A DNA stretch of 64,000 nucleotides. It comes from Rotaria socialis. Lineage: Eukaryota > Rotifera > Eurotatoria > Philodinida > Philodinidae. Below the pieces are notes generated by a model, which saw nothing but the letters and a program-made list of their open reading frames with translations, had not been told where the DNA came from and ran no database searches. The stretch spans positions 62,001 through 126,000 of the forward strand of contig CAJNYU010002675.1 in NCBI GenBank assembly GCA_905331475.1, written 5' to 3'. Of the stretch, positions 1 through 14,679 are shown piece by piece. The position numbers and the translations under genes were made by a program. Position 1 is the first letter of the stretch, and each line of letters begins with the position of its first letter.

Positions 1-180
1 AAATATGAACCACTATAATTGATTATATTAGGACCGAGATGAGAATCAAGTAATAGAGGGACCGAATTGAGGAAGGACTCAAGTGAGAGAACATCGAATG
101 AGACCGAAAAGCAAAAAAGGACCGTTTCTAACCGAATAGGGCCCTTCGAAGACTTCTTTTTAACATTGTCAATATTTACT
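1..180. repeat. Degenerate GGACCG-containing repeat at the window edge
   Basis: GGACCG or GAGACCGA recurs at irregular 20-35-base spacing within purine-rich DNA. It lies downstream of the last visible cyclase donor site, so it is presumably intronic. No coding sense seen. Confidence 0.3.
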
Positions 181-202
181 TGACAGTTCAAGGAAAACTT
201 AC

Positions 203-3200
203 ATCAATCGAATAGCCTTTGGTTCGTTTATAATCATTAATAAGTCTATCGTAATACGCTTGATAAATAAAATATCTTGATCTATTCCATGGAATTAATT
301 TATCATTGACATGATGTTCAATTGCGTGTAATAGAAAATAATCTTTCGCTATCGTTTCTTCATCTTCTTTTGTATGATACCAATACAATAATTGTGTTTC
401 AATTAGTTTCAATAGAGCACGTTTAAAACAAAAATCAATATTTGATAGATGCATTTGATCATATTTTATTTGATGTAGGGCTTGTTGAAAATGTATTTTT
501 GACATATTTAATAAACCTAATCTTATATAAATTTGTGCAAGTACACAATCACTATAAACAATTAATAGACTCCGTTGATTAGGCCCAGTAAGAAGTTTTT
601 TACGATATTTTGTTATATTTTCAAGAAAATCAATTGTTATGGGCATCAGTTCGTAGCCAAGTTCAATAGCAACATCAATAACTAATATATAATACCATAG
701 TTTTGCATAACAATTCATTGTTTGTTCACTTAAATATTCTAAATGTTGTAGAATCAATTCAATATTTGATATACGCATTTCACCAATAAGAGCTAATGTT
801 AAATGTATACATGTTTCAATAAGAAATATATTTTCATGATAACCCGTTAGTAGACGTTTAGCGAAATAACCTGATAGTATAGCTGATTCAAATGAACCCT
901 GTTTTAATTCAATAATTAATGATAAACTTTTTAATTTGCCTAATTCAAGTTTTTCACGTGGCGTTGTTTGTAACCACCAAAACGTAATCATTCTGTCAAT
1001 GAGTGTTAGACATTGATTAAAATCCATTTGACAATAAAAATATTCAATAAGTATGACGGTGCATGGAAGTGAAAATGATATTGGATATGTATAATATTCT
1101 AAATCAATTAGAGCATTCACTGATTCAATCGATTGATCACGAGAAAGTTGATATTGAAGAAGGTGATACTGACATATTAAATATTCCAGGCGATATTTTT
1201 CAACAAAAATATACAATTGATCAGATTGCTAAATATATACGACGAAGAAAAATAAAGAATGTATTATATATCCGGTCAAGATGAGGCTCGGGCTAAGGAA
1301 AGTATAGATCGATCGTTCGCTAATCAAGAAAATTGACTATTTCTCTTTTTTTGTGTACTCAAAAAGTGAGTACACTCTAGAATCGGTCAGAGTGTCCTTC
1401 CGACCGTAGGCACGATAACTTTTGAAAGCCTCATCCAATTACTATGAAATCTTGTACACAGAATGATCTCATCAATATCTAGGTCGAGTTCGAAAATGAG
1501 AAGGATCCGTCAAGAAATGGCCGTTATCGAAAAAATTATCATTTTTGATCAGACCACCCCTGAGGGGGGAGTACAGGGATTTTTCAAAAACAATTTTTCT
1601 CAGAATTATTCCCAACATATATAAATCGACTCAGTTTTTAACGCTGATTCCGAATCTGATATTAGTTTTGAACTAAACCGTAGCTTTCTGACGAAACATC
1701 GCCTGAAAAACGTCTCAAAATGGACAAAAACTGCATCCAGAAATCAAATTACCTAGTTTCTCATGATAATTTTGGTGTTTAGACATTCTAGAATGACTCA
1801 TATGTCTCATGCACCTGTTGCAGTACACATAACTCTCGGATGAAATCTGAAGTTTTCACATTTATTTTTAGGTTACTTACTGATGTTTGCGAATTAGAAC
1901 TTGTATTTGTACAGAAATCTTTTGTGTGTTCATATTGGGCTCGTCTTTCTTTTGCTGATGAACAATCCAACAGATCTGTATTGGATTTTAAATTTTCCCA
2001 TAGTTGGTCTTGATCAATATTCTTTAGTTCTTTTAGACTTTGGTCACATAATAATTTTGCATCAAATATTGATCTTGTACGTTGTAAAACGCTAGCTTCA
2101 AGAAGATTATATGTGTATTTAGTAAGAATATATTGATATTGATAAAAATAATCATCTTTATTAATAATTTCATTCTGAAATTGATCAAAAAATTTTCGTC
2201 CATTTTCAATTTCAACTAATAAACGTTGTAATGAATTTAAACTTAATAATAATTGGCAAATTTCTATACGATAATAATTAATTTGATCGAATTGTTTACG
2301 TCGTAAATAGTCGCGTTTATCATCGACTAATTTTTCATACATATTGTAGAGATTTGTATGATATTCAACTAATTTAGCATAAATCGTTAAAACATAATCC
2401 GCACATTGACATATACGTAAATCATTATAATTTGTGAATTCATTGGCGTATTTATTTAAATTAGGCTCGTCTTGTTCTTTGTGTTTTGTTTCATAAACAT
2501 ATTCGATTAGATTTTTATATTGAACATAGGATTGAAATACATGAAATAGAAGTGATTGATCGTAAAGATTTTGAAACGTTTGTATACGATAAATCTGTTG
2601 ATTTAAACAAGCAAGATCTTGCAGAACGTGTGCCATGGATTCGGATGAAAACATTGGCTTTTCAAGTAGTTCTTTATCAGTTGGGCAACCTTGGAGTACG
2701 CGATTCGGGGAAGGTATTAATGCTTGACGGACTTTTCGCCAATGAGATGCATGTTGTTGTGAACTTTCATTTTTCTAAATTTGATCCGTAAATTTTATAA
2801 GAAAAGTCAACAAAACCGAATCGCTTAGTTCTTAGATTGATTCATACTTTTCTCCTCAGCCCCGTAAATTACACATCTTGACAATTTCCTGTCAGAGGTG
2901 TCTACTGGTTTAGAAGAACAATTTTCATGTTCATGTTTAAGTTGGAGGTTCTAGCTTTCATCGACAAATAAACTCACGAGAAAAAAAATCAAAAGTCCCG
3001 TGTTAGCACTATGCACGGAAATTCGTTTATAAAAATCTTCCGTATTCAAAATATTTCTACTCGAGAAATTCGATTATAAATCTTACAATTTTACCTGCGA
3101 GAGACTATTTAATGTTGCAGGTTTCTGAATATCCGGTATCGGAGCGTCATTCAGACTCTTGGCTGATTGCCTTTTAAAATCGATAGCTGCTACGGATGAC

Positions 3201-6200
3201 TTTGATTGTGCTGGTGTAACTTGACAGAAAATGCATCGAAAGAATGATCTAAAGCGATGAATTTTCTTGCTTTTCATTTTGTGTGTTTGTTGTACGATTG
3301 CTTCATTTTCATTCGATTTATTTGTCATTATCGAACCGTTCATTGTTTTCAATAGGGAAACTTTCGATAACGATGTATGCATTCGACGTTGTTTCGATAA
3401 TTTAAAAATAGTAAAAATATGGCTCGAAGGTGCCGATGTCAATGATGATGATCGTTGAATGTCGATTTCCATCGATGTTGGGATAGATTCAGATTGATTG
3501 TTTTTAAATGGATAAAAACTAACTAAAGTTGAATTTGAATCCTCTAACGTATGATGTATTGAATGGTTCATTTTAGTTTCAATATCATCTTCAGCCAGCA
3601 TCAAAAATGGAGATTGAGAACGTCTCCCATGTTGAAAGCCAAATCCACTTACATCATAACTATTACGACGTTTTTCCTGAGTTTTGTTAGAACTATAATA
3701 TAAATTTACAGAAACAAAAACTTGTTTTAAAATACAACTTAGAACAGTGTTGCATTTGTAACCGTCCTGCTATTTTCTATTTAAAATTATTGTAATGCGA
3801 TCATGGTTCTACCAGTTAAGGTAACACGTAAAACAGTGAAACATGAAGCTCTGTCTTAAAATTTGAATATCTTCTCAAATCAGAAATAGACTGATCGCCA
3901 ATGGTATGATTATAGCCTCAAGAGAAAAGCAATTAGATAGTCGGAAAATGTTCCACGATGAGTAAAAATCCAACCATATGAAAACTATATCAAAATTTAG
4001 AAAAATTAGCTGCCAATCCGGAGCGATGCCAAAAATTCTTTTTTTCTATTCACTCGTATAGATATAATCGATTTTGAATATTCAAAACTCCTGTCAATTT
4101 ATTGAAGTACCTTTTATTATCATTAATATTCAGATATCCAGCTAGTGTCGTGCTCGATCCTGCTTCCATATTGACCGATGTATTCGATCTTGGCTTTCCT
4201 GGCGCATTCAATGAACGCAATTTAATTGATTGCTTAATTGCATGATCGATTTCTCTTAATGCTACCATTTTGACAATATCAACAAATGCATGCTGATTGC
4301 TGGTTTTAATCGTTCTCGTAAGACCATCTTGTTTCTGTACAAAAAATGGTATATCATTTCGTGATCCACATGTTAGACAAATAATTCGACATTGTTTTTC
4401 TAAATAATCAATAGCATTTCGTATAATCGTACGTTTTAAACTATCGGTTAGCGAATTATATATTCCGTCCCGTATTGATACATGTGTAAAAGCCATGAGA
4501 CGACACTGCGATGGAAAACCAGCTGGATTTTGTAGACAAAAACATTTTATTGTGTGTGTCTTGCGGCTCTGTTGCTGTTGATAGGCACATTCAATAACGG
4601 ATCGTTGCATCATATCTAATATACATTCGTTAATATTAATTAGTTTTTTAGATTGTGGATCAACTAATTGCCAGAGAAATGTCCGAGAAAATGTATTACC
4701 AATAACAGCAGCTATTTTAACAAGTAAACTTTCGCCTTCGGACAGGCGATCTATGCGACACATGATGTAATTTTGAAAATTTTGTTGACAATGAGCAATA
4801 AAATCGTTCGCTGTCGGATCGCGCAAAAGACAAACACGTGAAAAAATTGGCTCAAGTTGATATTGCTCGTCAGTTACAATTTGTTTTCGACGAGAAAATA
4901 AACTTTTAGATAAACTATTTTGCATGGAAGAATTAACAATAAGTTTATCGGCATCACCTTCGATTAAATTTGATTCTTCATCTTCGGCATCAGTATTATT
5001 TGTAATATAGATTTTATCTTTACTTAACAGATCGAATAGAATTTGCTCACAAAACCCGGGAATACCTAAATTAGAGAAAAAACAATTAATCATGTATCGA
5101 TGGTTTACAGCAAAATTAGTTGGATTCGAATTTTTGAGAAATAGAACGCGATGATCAGATCATTCTATGGGCGAAACAGCATATGAATAATAGGAGATTA
5201 CGGAAAGTTTTTCAAAAGCCTTCCGTACCTTTTAGTTTTAGGAAGTGTAAAAGACGAAAATAAAAGTAAATAAAATCTATTTCCTTTACTTCTTCTCGAA
5301 TTGGCGGAAAAGGCAGAAAAGAAAAACACCGAAACTGGTAATTGCAGAAGATGAAAACCTCGAATGGAAAATGTTGAAATGAAAAAGTATAATTAATAAA
5401 AGCGTCGAAGAAAAACTGCTAGAGGAAAACGTAGAATGAAAAAGGTGTCTATAGATAACGAAATTTTTTTGAGTTGGCATTGGTTGTTAGTGGGATAAGT
5501 TAAATTCGCTGTCCTCCTCGTCTATAGTCTATACTTGTTCATTGTTAGCGTATACCATATACGTATATATAAATCAATCTGGCGAAAACAACGAACAAAT
5601 AATTTTCTCTTCAATCGGTGGCAATGGACAGTGAAATATTATTCTTAACGACTAATAAAGGTGAACCATTACTAGTGTTTAACCAATATATGTTCACGTG
5701 CAATAAAAAATCTTCATCAAAAAAGTATTGGGCTTGTACAGAATATGGATGCACCGTATATGTGCACACCAATTTAGAAAATAAATTTTTCTTTTTCTTT
5801 AAAATTATCAAAAAACTCAATTTTCGGCATTTTCCTTTTCTGTTTTGTCCACCAAATTCCTTCTTCTAGTCTGATATGAGGTCATGTAGTCTATTGGAAA
5901 ACTTCTCTTTATTAGTCCCAATAAAAGATCGTTTTCCGATATAAGAATCAGACGCGATACGATTCTTACCATTGCAACTTTCATTTAATACTTTGACAAT
6001 TTTCGTTGGAACTTTATGTACAGACAATATCTGACATGCTACAAATACAAGAGAGATTAAATAATGCAAAAGCAATACCGCTATCAATTTCTTTTACCGA
6101 GTGTAGCAAGATAACGTAGTTCGAGTCCAGGTAATCTTCGGAGATAAACACGTGAATCTGTACTAATTGATTGTAATGTATTTGACGTTGATCGACTATT

Positions 6201-9200
6201 ATGATTGTTATGTGGAGGTTTCATTGAAAGAATTAATAAACATTTACTATGACTACCTAACGTAAGCAAATGTTTTAATGAGCTTTCATCAGCAAAATGA
6301 ATATCATCAATAATAAATAAAATTTTTGATGCTGTTGGAATATGATAAGTAACGGCAGTTGACACTGAACCTGTCGAAAGTCTTAGCTGTGAATACGATG
6401 AACTAAAATGTAATAGAAATAAAGTCATTCTCTATTCCTATGTATTTTATTTAAAATCAACAGAACCAACACTGAAGAGAAGTTCCTTAAAGAAATGACG
6501 GATTCGGCGTCAAATGGGGCCTCGATCTCCATTCTTATTTATACATTTTCAACGATATAAAATCAACTCCGTGGTTTGAATAGATTCTATTCATAGACTA
6601 TATTTTGTTTTTGACATACTGTAGCCCATTGACTGTATTTGTATAGGTGTCGTTGGTATTCGCTGATGGTTCGATAAGTTGATTTAAGATATGTAATAAT
6701 AATTCATTAATATTTGTTTCATAAGTTCGAACAAAATTTTTTTCATTGTTATTTTCTGTTTCAATGGGACTTCGACGAAATCGAACATCAAGTAAATCGT
6801 TTAATAAAAATAAATTTCGTCTTAAATATAGATCATTCGATTTATTTAGATCGAATAATTTCAATAGATATTGTTCTCGTTCGTGTTGTGTTTTATCGTC
6901 ATTATGAAATTGTAATAATTGTCGAAGTAACGAACGAAGTAAACAAAATTCATTGAAACGTTGTTCTAATTGACAACTATATTTAATGACGCGTATGATT
7001 AATTTCTTTGTCGTTGAATAGTCATTAGCACAAGGATACGATGCCGATGAACGATTGGTTTGATTGTCGTTTGTTGTTACTGGTATAACGTTAGGAATTG
7101 TTGAATCATGAGAAATATAATTATTTTCATAACAAGATACAGGCATACTATTATTCGAATTATTCGAATTTTCAAACGAATCAGTAATAAATTGTAATAA
7201 ACGACTTCGACCGATTTTATCATCACCTGTAGAAAGAAATTCGAAAATTAATTGTCGAAAGTGAAAACTAATTTGAATTCATATCTCGTATCAGAGAATA
7301 TTAATTTCGCAATATGCAAAAAGTGTCAGCAATATGTCGTGTCGAAGGATTAGAAATATACAATTAGGTAATTAGACACTCTTAATATTTTATTCTACGA
7401 CAAGTACTAATTTTTTCCTAGAACAATAATCTCTATAGGTTTCAAAGGAATAGCCATCTGAACCAGAAGTGGCATTTGTGGTAATTGAACAAGTGCGATT
7501 CGAATATTTCGAAGCCTAGCTGGGTCACGGTTTCGATTGTTTTGAACAATCGGAGGGACTTAAAATTTGCCAGAAAGTATCTCGCCTTATTTTTCGGCAG
7601 AAACTGAACGATAAATGTTAAACTCGCAAATTTTGTTGACAAAATATTTTTTTCTTCGATTTTCTGTCAGAAATTATTATAAAGCTTGCAAAAATTTGAC
7701 AGAAACTATTAGAAAATTTCGCAGAAAATCTGATAGATCTTCAATTTGGATGGGGGGGGGCGGCTATCCGCTCCCACTCAAATTGGCAAGCCTGAACTGT
7801 GCTCAAAACTAAAATTTCTAGTCCATAACAATCGTTATTTCCCTTACACCTCGATTTCAAAAAAAAACCTTTATATCCGCAAAATTAACATTTCTATCAT
7901 CGACTATTAAAACTTAATTTCTCATGGACTGCAAAAATAAATATCTATCCAAATACAAAAAAATCTTTTTGTTGACTAACCTTCAAAAATAATAGCTGCA
8001 AGATCTCGTCGTCTATTTAACGGTTCTTCTAAAGACATAATTTGGGTTGCTACAATCATTAATTCAATTCTACGTCCTAATAATGGATAATTTTCATTTC
8101 TTATATCATCATCTAAACTTTTATTTTGTTGTATCGTTTGGCTATTTTTTATTTGTGCATTATCTAGATAATCGCCATATTGCCAAATAATCCCAACATT
8201 ATTCATTCCCTAGAATCGAATCGAAAGTTTTTCAATTCATTTTCTTTATTCTAATTTTACTTTTAATATTTTATCGGGTAGTATTTGAAAACATCGACTA
8301 TTCAAATGTGAATTATAGTATGTTTCTTGATCACAAGATATTATATTTGGATAATTACACATTAAACGTGCAGCCATATTTACTTTCCGGCCAATAACAG
8401 TATATTCACAGCGTGCTACATGGCCGACAACACCACAATATGTAAGACCTGTTGCCACCTAACTTAACGAGAGTAGTTTTCAAAAAAATTTCTGTTCTCC
8501 TTCGTTTTGTCTTTATTTCGATTTACTTACGCCGATCGAACATTTATCAATAAATTTACATTGTTTGTGCATGGTTGAATGTATCATTTGAGCACATTTT
8601 AGTGCATTTGCTGTATCATCGCCTTGTTTATAACCTGGCAAACCAAAAACACATAAAAATGACCAACCTTTATCGAACAACAATGCTTTTGTTAATACGC
8701 CGCCCATCATTTTTGTCAATTCATAAATTTGTATGAAAACTTTTTGAACATTTTGACAAAGATTATTATTTGTACATCGTTCATTGGATATATCAAGATT
8801 AATAAATGTTATTGTTACACGACGTAATTCAGATAAATATTCTAATGATTGTTGACGTTCAATATGTTGATAGACACAACGAAGTAAAAATGATTTCATT
8901 AAACTATCGATTTTATTGTAAAGTTCTTCATCGATCGTATCACTAACGGGAGAAGATGTTCGATGATTTTCAATTTTATCTTGTTTAGATATTTCTTGAT
9001 TTGAAATATTCTATTTAAAAATAAAAATAAAATAGTTTTCTCAATCCAACAAGACTTTATCGGCGAGATTAATTAACAGAATTGTTCAGAATTCAGTTTG
9101 GTTTCAATTTTTTTCTTGAGGATGCTACAATTATGTCTAATATGGTACGAGTTCAAGGACTTTGTTTTACCGAAAATGGAAAATTTTCATGTTCAGTACA

Positions 9201-12188
9201 GCCTTGAGACTGAGTCAAAATTTTCCCATCTACCAAATAATTATATTCCTATAATTGTTTGTTTTTGTTTGGTTCGTGAACTTTAATAGACGTCAAACAA
9301 GTAGAATTATAAAAGATTGGAAAATACTTATTTCTGATTGAATATAACAATCGAAATCTAATACGATACACAATTTAATGTAATTTCTGATACAGCAACG
9401 ACGTGAAAAGTAATTGAATTGATTGTTGAAAAATAGTAGAATAATCTTTTATGTCATTAGTAATTTTCTTTAAGCACTCAGGATATTAGGATACGCGAGT
9501 TCTGCTAGGAGTCAGTGGTGCGCATCAATATAGAATAAATCTACTCAGCGAAACTGATGCCATTAGAATAGGTCGGTTTACTGCTTAATTTTTCATTATT
9601 TCATAAAATTTCTTTGACTGAAATGTCAATTATTTGTCATAGACATTTTCCTTAAAATGTTTTGATGGATAACGGTTTGAATCATTCATCCACAATTAAT
9701 TCTCTCAGAAATTCGTTGCCATCAATTCTGTTGTTTCTGTTCTCGATTAGTTGCTGCTAATTAGCAACTAATGGAAACTGACTGATGTTGATGAAAAAAA
9801 CATGATAATATCTCTCGAGGAAAGCTCGCTAATGTTGTCGGAATGATTGAAAATAATGAGACATCTTTAGAGTATTGTACGTAACCACCGAAAAAAGATA
9901 AAATATTTAGACAATCAATGCCAATGAAATATCATTTTTCAAAGGAGACACAGAGAGGTAACATTAATTTCATCCATGTTCTACTGCGAGTAAAAATGGC
10001 TACTCCGCTTAATTAACTAGTGATTTCTGCGTTTGGTGGATGCTTAGAAGCGAATGAGAAAAAGTCTTTATCTGTTCTTAACGACATGCACATATTGCTT
10101 TGATCAGTATTATTGAAAAACTCAATTGAATTCAAGTGATGATTGTTGATGATTTAACATACTGAAAATTTATCATTCTCGGAAAATATGATGCACGTTT
10201 GGCTGCTACAATTTTTCTCCGTCTTAAATAATACCATTTGCAGCAGCGCTTGGCGTAATTGTTTCTGTCATTCCAACAATAGATCTTTCTGGGTCTATTC
10301 TAAACATTACTCTTCTTTCGATTGTCAATAGCGATTAAGTACCCGGTCTAAAATAGTAGAGAATTTCGAGCAATTGCTAATTTTTCAAAGATTATTCTTT
10401 TCAACGATAAAAGCGCCGAACGATTATTGAATAGTGTCCTATCGTTTGTTGTCGGATTCAATTCTATAGATATTCTTTTTGGCAAAAATTAGATGGTAAA
10501 TGATCAATAATTTATAGTCCTTCTTCGTTCAATCAACAGTTCTGTGTAATCAATGCGTGTACTTAAGCCTAGTGCTGTAGAATATTCCGATGAATTTAAA
10601 ACAAATTTTACTTCAAATGGAAACTAAACAATTTTGCAGTATTTTCTCGTTTGTTTTTTTTCAGTGCATATTTTCATCGTTAGTACAGTAATTGTTTTTG
10701 TTTTGTGCTAATATCCTATTTGTATGCGCAATCGCCTAGAAAAAATTAATTTCCATAACAAAAACATATGTACATAGGCCGTAAAAATTATTTCTACGAC
10801 ACACACGCTTCAATTTTTTATCCTGATGGTTTTGACTAAGATCAGAGCTCACTAGACCATGATAATGATCACAAGTCTGATGGTATCAGTCTGTTTTTTA
10901 TGCAGCAGATTTAGGATGATAACATTAGTCTTTTTACCCCAGGGTCAACAAAATGCTTTTATGGCCCTTCTATTAATCTCTACAATTTCGCGGCATTAAC
11001 ATTCCTATTTTGTTATTATTAGATGAAGAAGATCTGCATCTCTATATTGTGTTGTATCGATCTGCTAGAGTAAAGAATCTATTCTTCGACATCGATCGAT
11101 AGTTGCAATTGTAGACTTCTTAGGAAAAATTCGATTAAAGAAGAATGAAGTGTAATCTTCATAATTCATTTACGATCAATATAACGGAGTTGAATCTTAA
11201 TTTCCCGTCTTTTCGGCAACTATGAACTTACCAGTTTATCACTTATTTTCGTTAGCTCATGATTATCATCGACTGCTCCACAATATTTAACAGCAATATG
11301 TGCTTGTTCCCGATTGATATCATCGTTAATCGATAGATATTCACAATTTAATTTTAGTGATCGCACGTGTTCATACACTGCGTTCGTTATGATGATATCT
11401 CCGGGCTCACATAGTTGCTCACAAATATTTACATCTTTCACACAATCACCGGCTAATATGTAATGTTTAAATTCATCTGTGCCTATAAATAGTGCACGTA
11501 CAGGCCCGTATGCAATTGCTATTTTAAGACGTAATACAACTCCAACATCTGTTTCGTATGAGCCACATTTTTCTTGTAAATATAAGGCACATTTCAATGC
11601 TTGTTCTGTCCCATTGAACTCATTCGCCCATACTGCAAGTATAGCGTCACCAGCAAATTTATATATATCACCATTGTATAATAAAATTTGTGAAACAAGT
11701 GTATCAAAATAAGAGTTTAATGTATGCGTCAATTGATCAATACCAAGATGCGCATCATTTGAATATTGTTCTGTTAATGATGTAAAACCGGACACATCAA
11801 GAAATAGTAATGTTATTTTATTATATTTATGTTCACTGGGTATTAAAATATTTCCTTTTTGATCGATTAAATCATTTAAATTATTCAGAACAATATCTGG
11901 AATGTGTGCTTGAACTTGTTGTCCAATGGGAAATGTTTCATCATCATCATTATCAACATCATCATCGTCGTCGTCGTCGTTGTCGTCGAGAATTTCTTCG
12001 TTCGTTGTTGAACCTATTTGTAGTGTTGCAACAACCATTTTAACTGTATTCGTCGCTAATGACGGTAAACATCGAGCACCAATTCGACGTAATGTTTGTT
12101 TTCTTCGAGTTTTTTTAATCAAAGCTTTCGTTTTTGGATGAATAATTTCAGTCGGTTGATATGTAAGATATGATTTTGAATTATCCAT
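203..12188 (-). CDS. ADCY10: Soluble adenylyl cyclase (ADCY10-like), 11 exons, 3' end beyond window
   Basis: Bicarbonate/calcium-responsive cytosolic cyclase family, making cAMP from ATP. Exons in coding order: 11232-12188, 8531-9010, 8261-8458, 7981-8209, 6620-7226, 6098-6402, 5970-6038, 4111-5065, 3095-3692, 1881-2774, 203-1228. All junctions are GT-AG and keep one frame, giving 2106 codons without a stop; the last donor (GTAAGT) points past the left edge. Cyclase domain 1 has both metal-binding Asp (LFLDVSG, D131; FAGDAILAVW, D181). Cyclase domain 2 (about 360-545) has the VIGRKVNMAAR segment with the Asn and Arg used in catalysis. An AAA/NTPase-like part follows: Walker A is degenerate (GDDKIGRS, Arg for Lys, about residue 623) and Walker B is LFIIDD (about 855). 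The long C-terminal part is helical (TPR-like in this family). An unusual N-terminal extension carries an Asp run (68-83). Start chosen at the first in-frame ATG. Already longer than the roughly 1610-residue human protein. Exon 5/6 junction is the least certain. Confidence 0.88.
1335..1665 (+). repeat. Dispersed repeat, copy A (in cyclase intron)
   Basis: About 330 bases closely match the reverse complement of 14680-15035. Both copies share a 9-base-arm hairpin (GTGTACTCA / TGAGTACAC), the phrase GAAAGCCTCATCCAATT, a G/C-rich run and the phrase AAATCGACTCAGTTTTT. It sits in the intron between exons 1881-2774 and 203-1228. No ORF. Probably a non-autonomous mobile element. Confidence 0.7.
5566..5574 (+). 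promoter_or_regulatory. TATA-like box ahead of the FLYWCH ORF
   Basis: TATATAAAT lies 50 bases before the ATG at 5624, at a spacing suitable for a short 5' leader. The region is AT-rich, so chance is possible. Confidence 0.3.
5624..5869 (+). pseudogene. FLYWCH-type zinc-finger fragment nested antisense in the cyclase intron
   Basis: An 81-codon ORF beginning at ATG 5624 reads like a FLYWCH domain: GEPLLVFNQYMF, then YWACTEYGC and VHTN, with the two zinc-binding Cys around the YW core. The pair of His that should follow is missing; the frame runs into a Phe/Lys-rich stretch and stops, so the domain is truncated or continues in an unseen exon. It lies wholly inside the intron between cyclase exons at 5970-6038 and 4111-5065, on the opposite strand. 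A TATA-like box lies about 50 bases upstream. In rotifers and insects FLYWCH domains often travel with MULE-type transposases, but none is seen here. A transposon-derived gene fragment is the likeliest reading. Confidence 0.55.
9011..11231. other. Long first intron of the cyclase gene
   Basis: This 2.2-kb intron separates the two cyclase half-domains. It is AT-rich without a convincing ORF. A small palindrome (ATTAGTTGCT with its complement, near 9745-9775) is the only local structure noticed. Confidence 0.6.
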
Positions 12189-14679
12189 AGTCTTCACACG
12201 ATCTTAGACTCTGAAATTAAAAGAATCTTTTTAATTATCACTAAGAACTAGTCGTTTATCTTTTATCTTTTCAACTTGATGAAATGATAAGAATTGACAG
12301 TAACAACAATGAAGTGCTAATGAAAAAAATAATATATATGTATATAACGGTAGCAAACTACTGGCCCCCATGATACAACTTCATTGATAGTAAAGAACTT
12401 GTCTGTGTGCACTTCTCTCTCTCTCTCTCACTCTGTATGTATATATAAATAAATGCATAGATATGTCTTGCGATTTATTTATTGCTATTATTTGATTCTC
12501 ATATTGGTGCTATCATTGATGACATATCTATTTATCCTATTTTGTTTTGCTTCTTTCTTATTCTTTTTCTCTTATGTGCGTTATTATGCAGTATCTACGT
12601 TTGTGTATTTTTAGTGTAAACCGCTCTAATCTAATCTATTTAATAGAAAATAACAAAGAAATAATAGAAATATATAATATATATATAAACTTTCATAAAT
12701 ATAAACATTTTCGCGTTAGTTCTACTGAATTTTTATTTGTTTTGGAGATAATTCTGACATAAATGCTTCATGTTCTTAGTACTCTGTTTACTCCGAAGAA
12801 GAAAGATAGGTCCATGACAAGCCTTGCATTTTGCATCCCTGCTGAGACACACTGAATTTATTATTTTCGCTTTATCCTAACCAACGTTGTTAGCAATTGA
12901 CATTGGCGGTAATAACAACGATATTTATTCTTTCTACTATCCCAAGAAAAGGCGTTATATGAACGACCGTCTATAAGGTAATCTGTCATGCTAGAAAACG
13001 TGGACAATTAGTGCAAAGAATAAAAACGCGATAGACATTTTCTAATGAATAAAATTACTCGTTAGATGGTATGACGGATTACGGTGAAAATGAATGTAAT
13101 AATTAGTCGTTTAGAATTGTGTAATCTGTCGTTTTCCAGGGTCATTAGCATCGAACTGAACAAAGCGTATATAAGATGTAAATCATAAATATGATTACAG
13201 GTACAAATTCATAGAACAATATAAGACGAAGAAAAAAGGATCAAACATGACAAACTCTTACAAATACCAATATTATTTGATCTATTTGTTCGCTAATCAG
13301 AATTGGCGCTTACATGTAAACAAGTTCTAGACAAATAATTATCACCGTATCATAATAATAACAAGGGAAGAAAAAAAAGTCGATATAGATATATGTAAAA
13401 GAAAAAAGGAATGATGTATAGTGATCAAATTGAATGTCGACGCACAAGCTTTTATCAAATGATGGAGTGCGATGAGACAGGACGAGGCGCCTATACAATA
13501 CCATTTGCAAGAGTCTCTTGACAAAGGCTATCCACCAATGCTCTTTTGTTTTATGCCGACGATCATCATCATCAGTCATTTACAGACTAAGAGAGAAAGA
13601 AAAACCCAACAGAGGCAATAGAAAAATAAGCGCCTAATATATATATATATATATATATATATCCTTTTTTTCTCTTTCTCGCTCTCTGTTATTCTATTTT
13701 TGTTGATCAGTTATATTCATGGAATCTACATACTATAGAAATTGATTGGCAAAAACAAATCAAAAGAACTTGTAAATCGATAACAACTCCCATCAAATGT
13801 ATTTCTCTTGTGATACGCAACAAAAAAAAAAGAAAGACATAAATTATGAAATATCTATTCGTTACACGTGAGAAATAAAAAAAAAAGAACAGTCTTACTT
13901 TGTTTCAAACAGTGCTTTAATTGTATTTTTCATCGCGTTGACATATTTGTTAGAGTCTTTTTAAAAGATAATGGCATACAATAAAATAATTCATATTTAA
14001 CACTTGTTTTTTATTATGAATAAATGAGATGCGAACCACCATTGGCTATTAATTTCCTTAAAGAGGTTTTCCCTTCAGCTTTACATAATATTCATCAGAC
14101 AAAAGTCACGATCAGACAGGCTTTAATGTAAAACTCATGTTATTCAATCATACATATTTGCCATATGTTTGCATATCTTTACTTAACAAGTATGCTTTCG
14201 CTAATCGTATAAAATAATCATAACTGTCATGTTTTATAGCCTGCAGTAGCAATGATGAGCATCATCTTCTCTCTTGTTTTACTTTTGAAATAGAATAATA
14301 AAAGAAACTATCTATGTTTATTGACAAGATTTATAAAATAAATATTAGAATAAAATGAAAGTCATCATGCACGCCTGTTGAATTTCTATCATTTATTGGA
14401 GACCTAATGTTTTAAATATGTTGTCTATAACAACTATAGAAGAAATATTCCTACAAGCATGGAGCAGAAAAAACATTGCATAGGTTTCTTTTGTTGTATT
14501 ACTCTTTCAATATGGTTATTACAGCAAATGGTTTCCGTTATTACCAGTTATCCGCGTATATTAGATTATGCTCAGTTTCATTTATGATAACTTTCGTGAG
14601 TTTCTGATAATTTAAATATAGTTCGATATGAAGTGGTCCGATTTTATCAAGCATTTAGATATTTTCTTAAATACAAAAA
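12189..14679. other. Gene-free stretch upstream of the cyclase gene
   Basis: No coding region recognised. It contains the probable cyclase promoter, a CT run near 12411-12430, a TA microsatellite at about 13637-13662, and many short A or T runs. Confidence 0.6.

Noticed and set aside
11810..12141. His/Arg-rich and Ser-rich plus-strand ORFs
   Set aside because: Shadows of the Asp run in cyclase exon 1.
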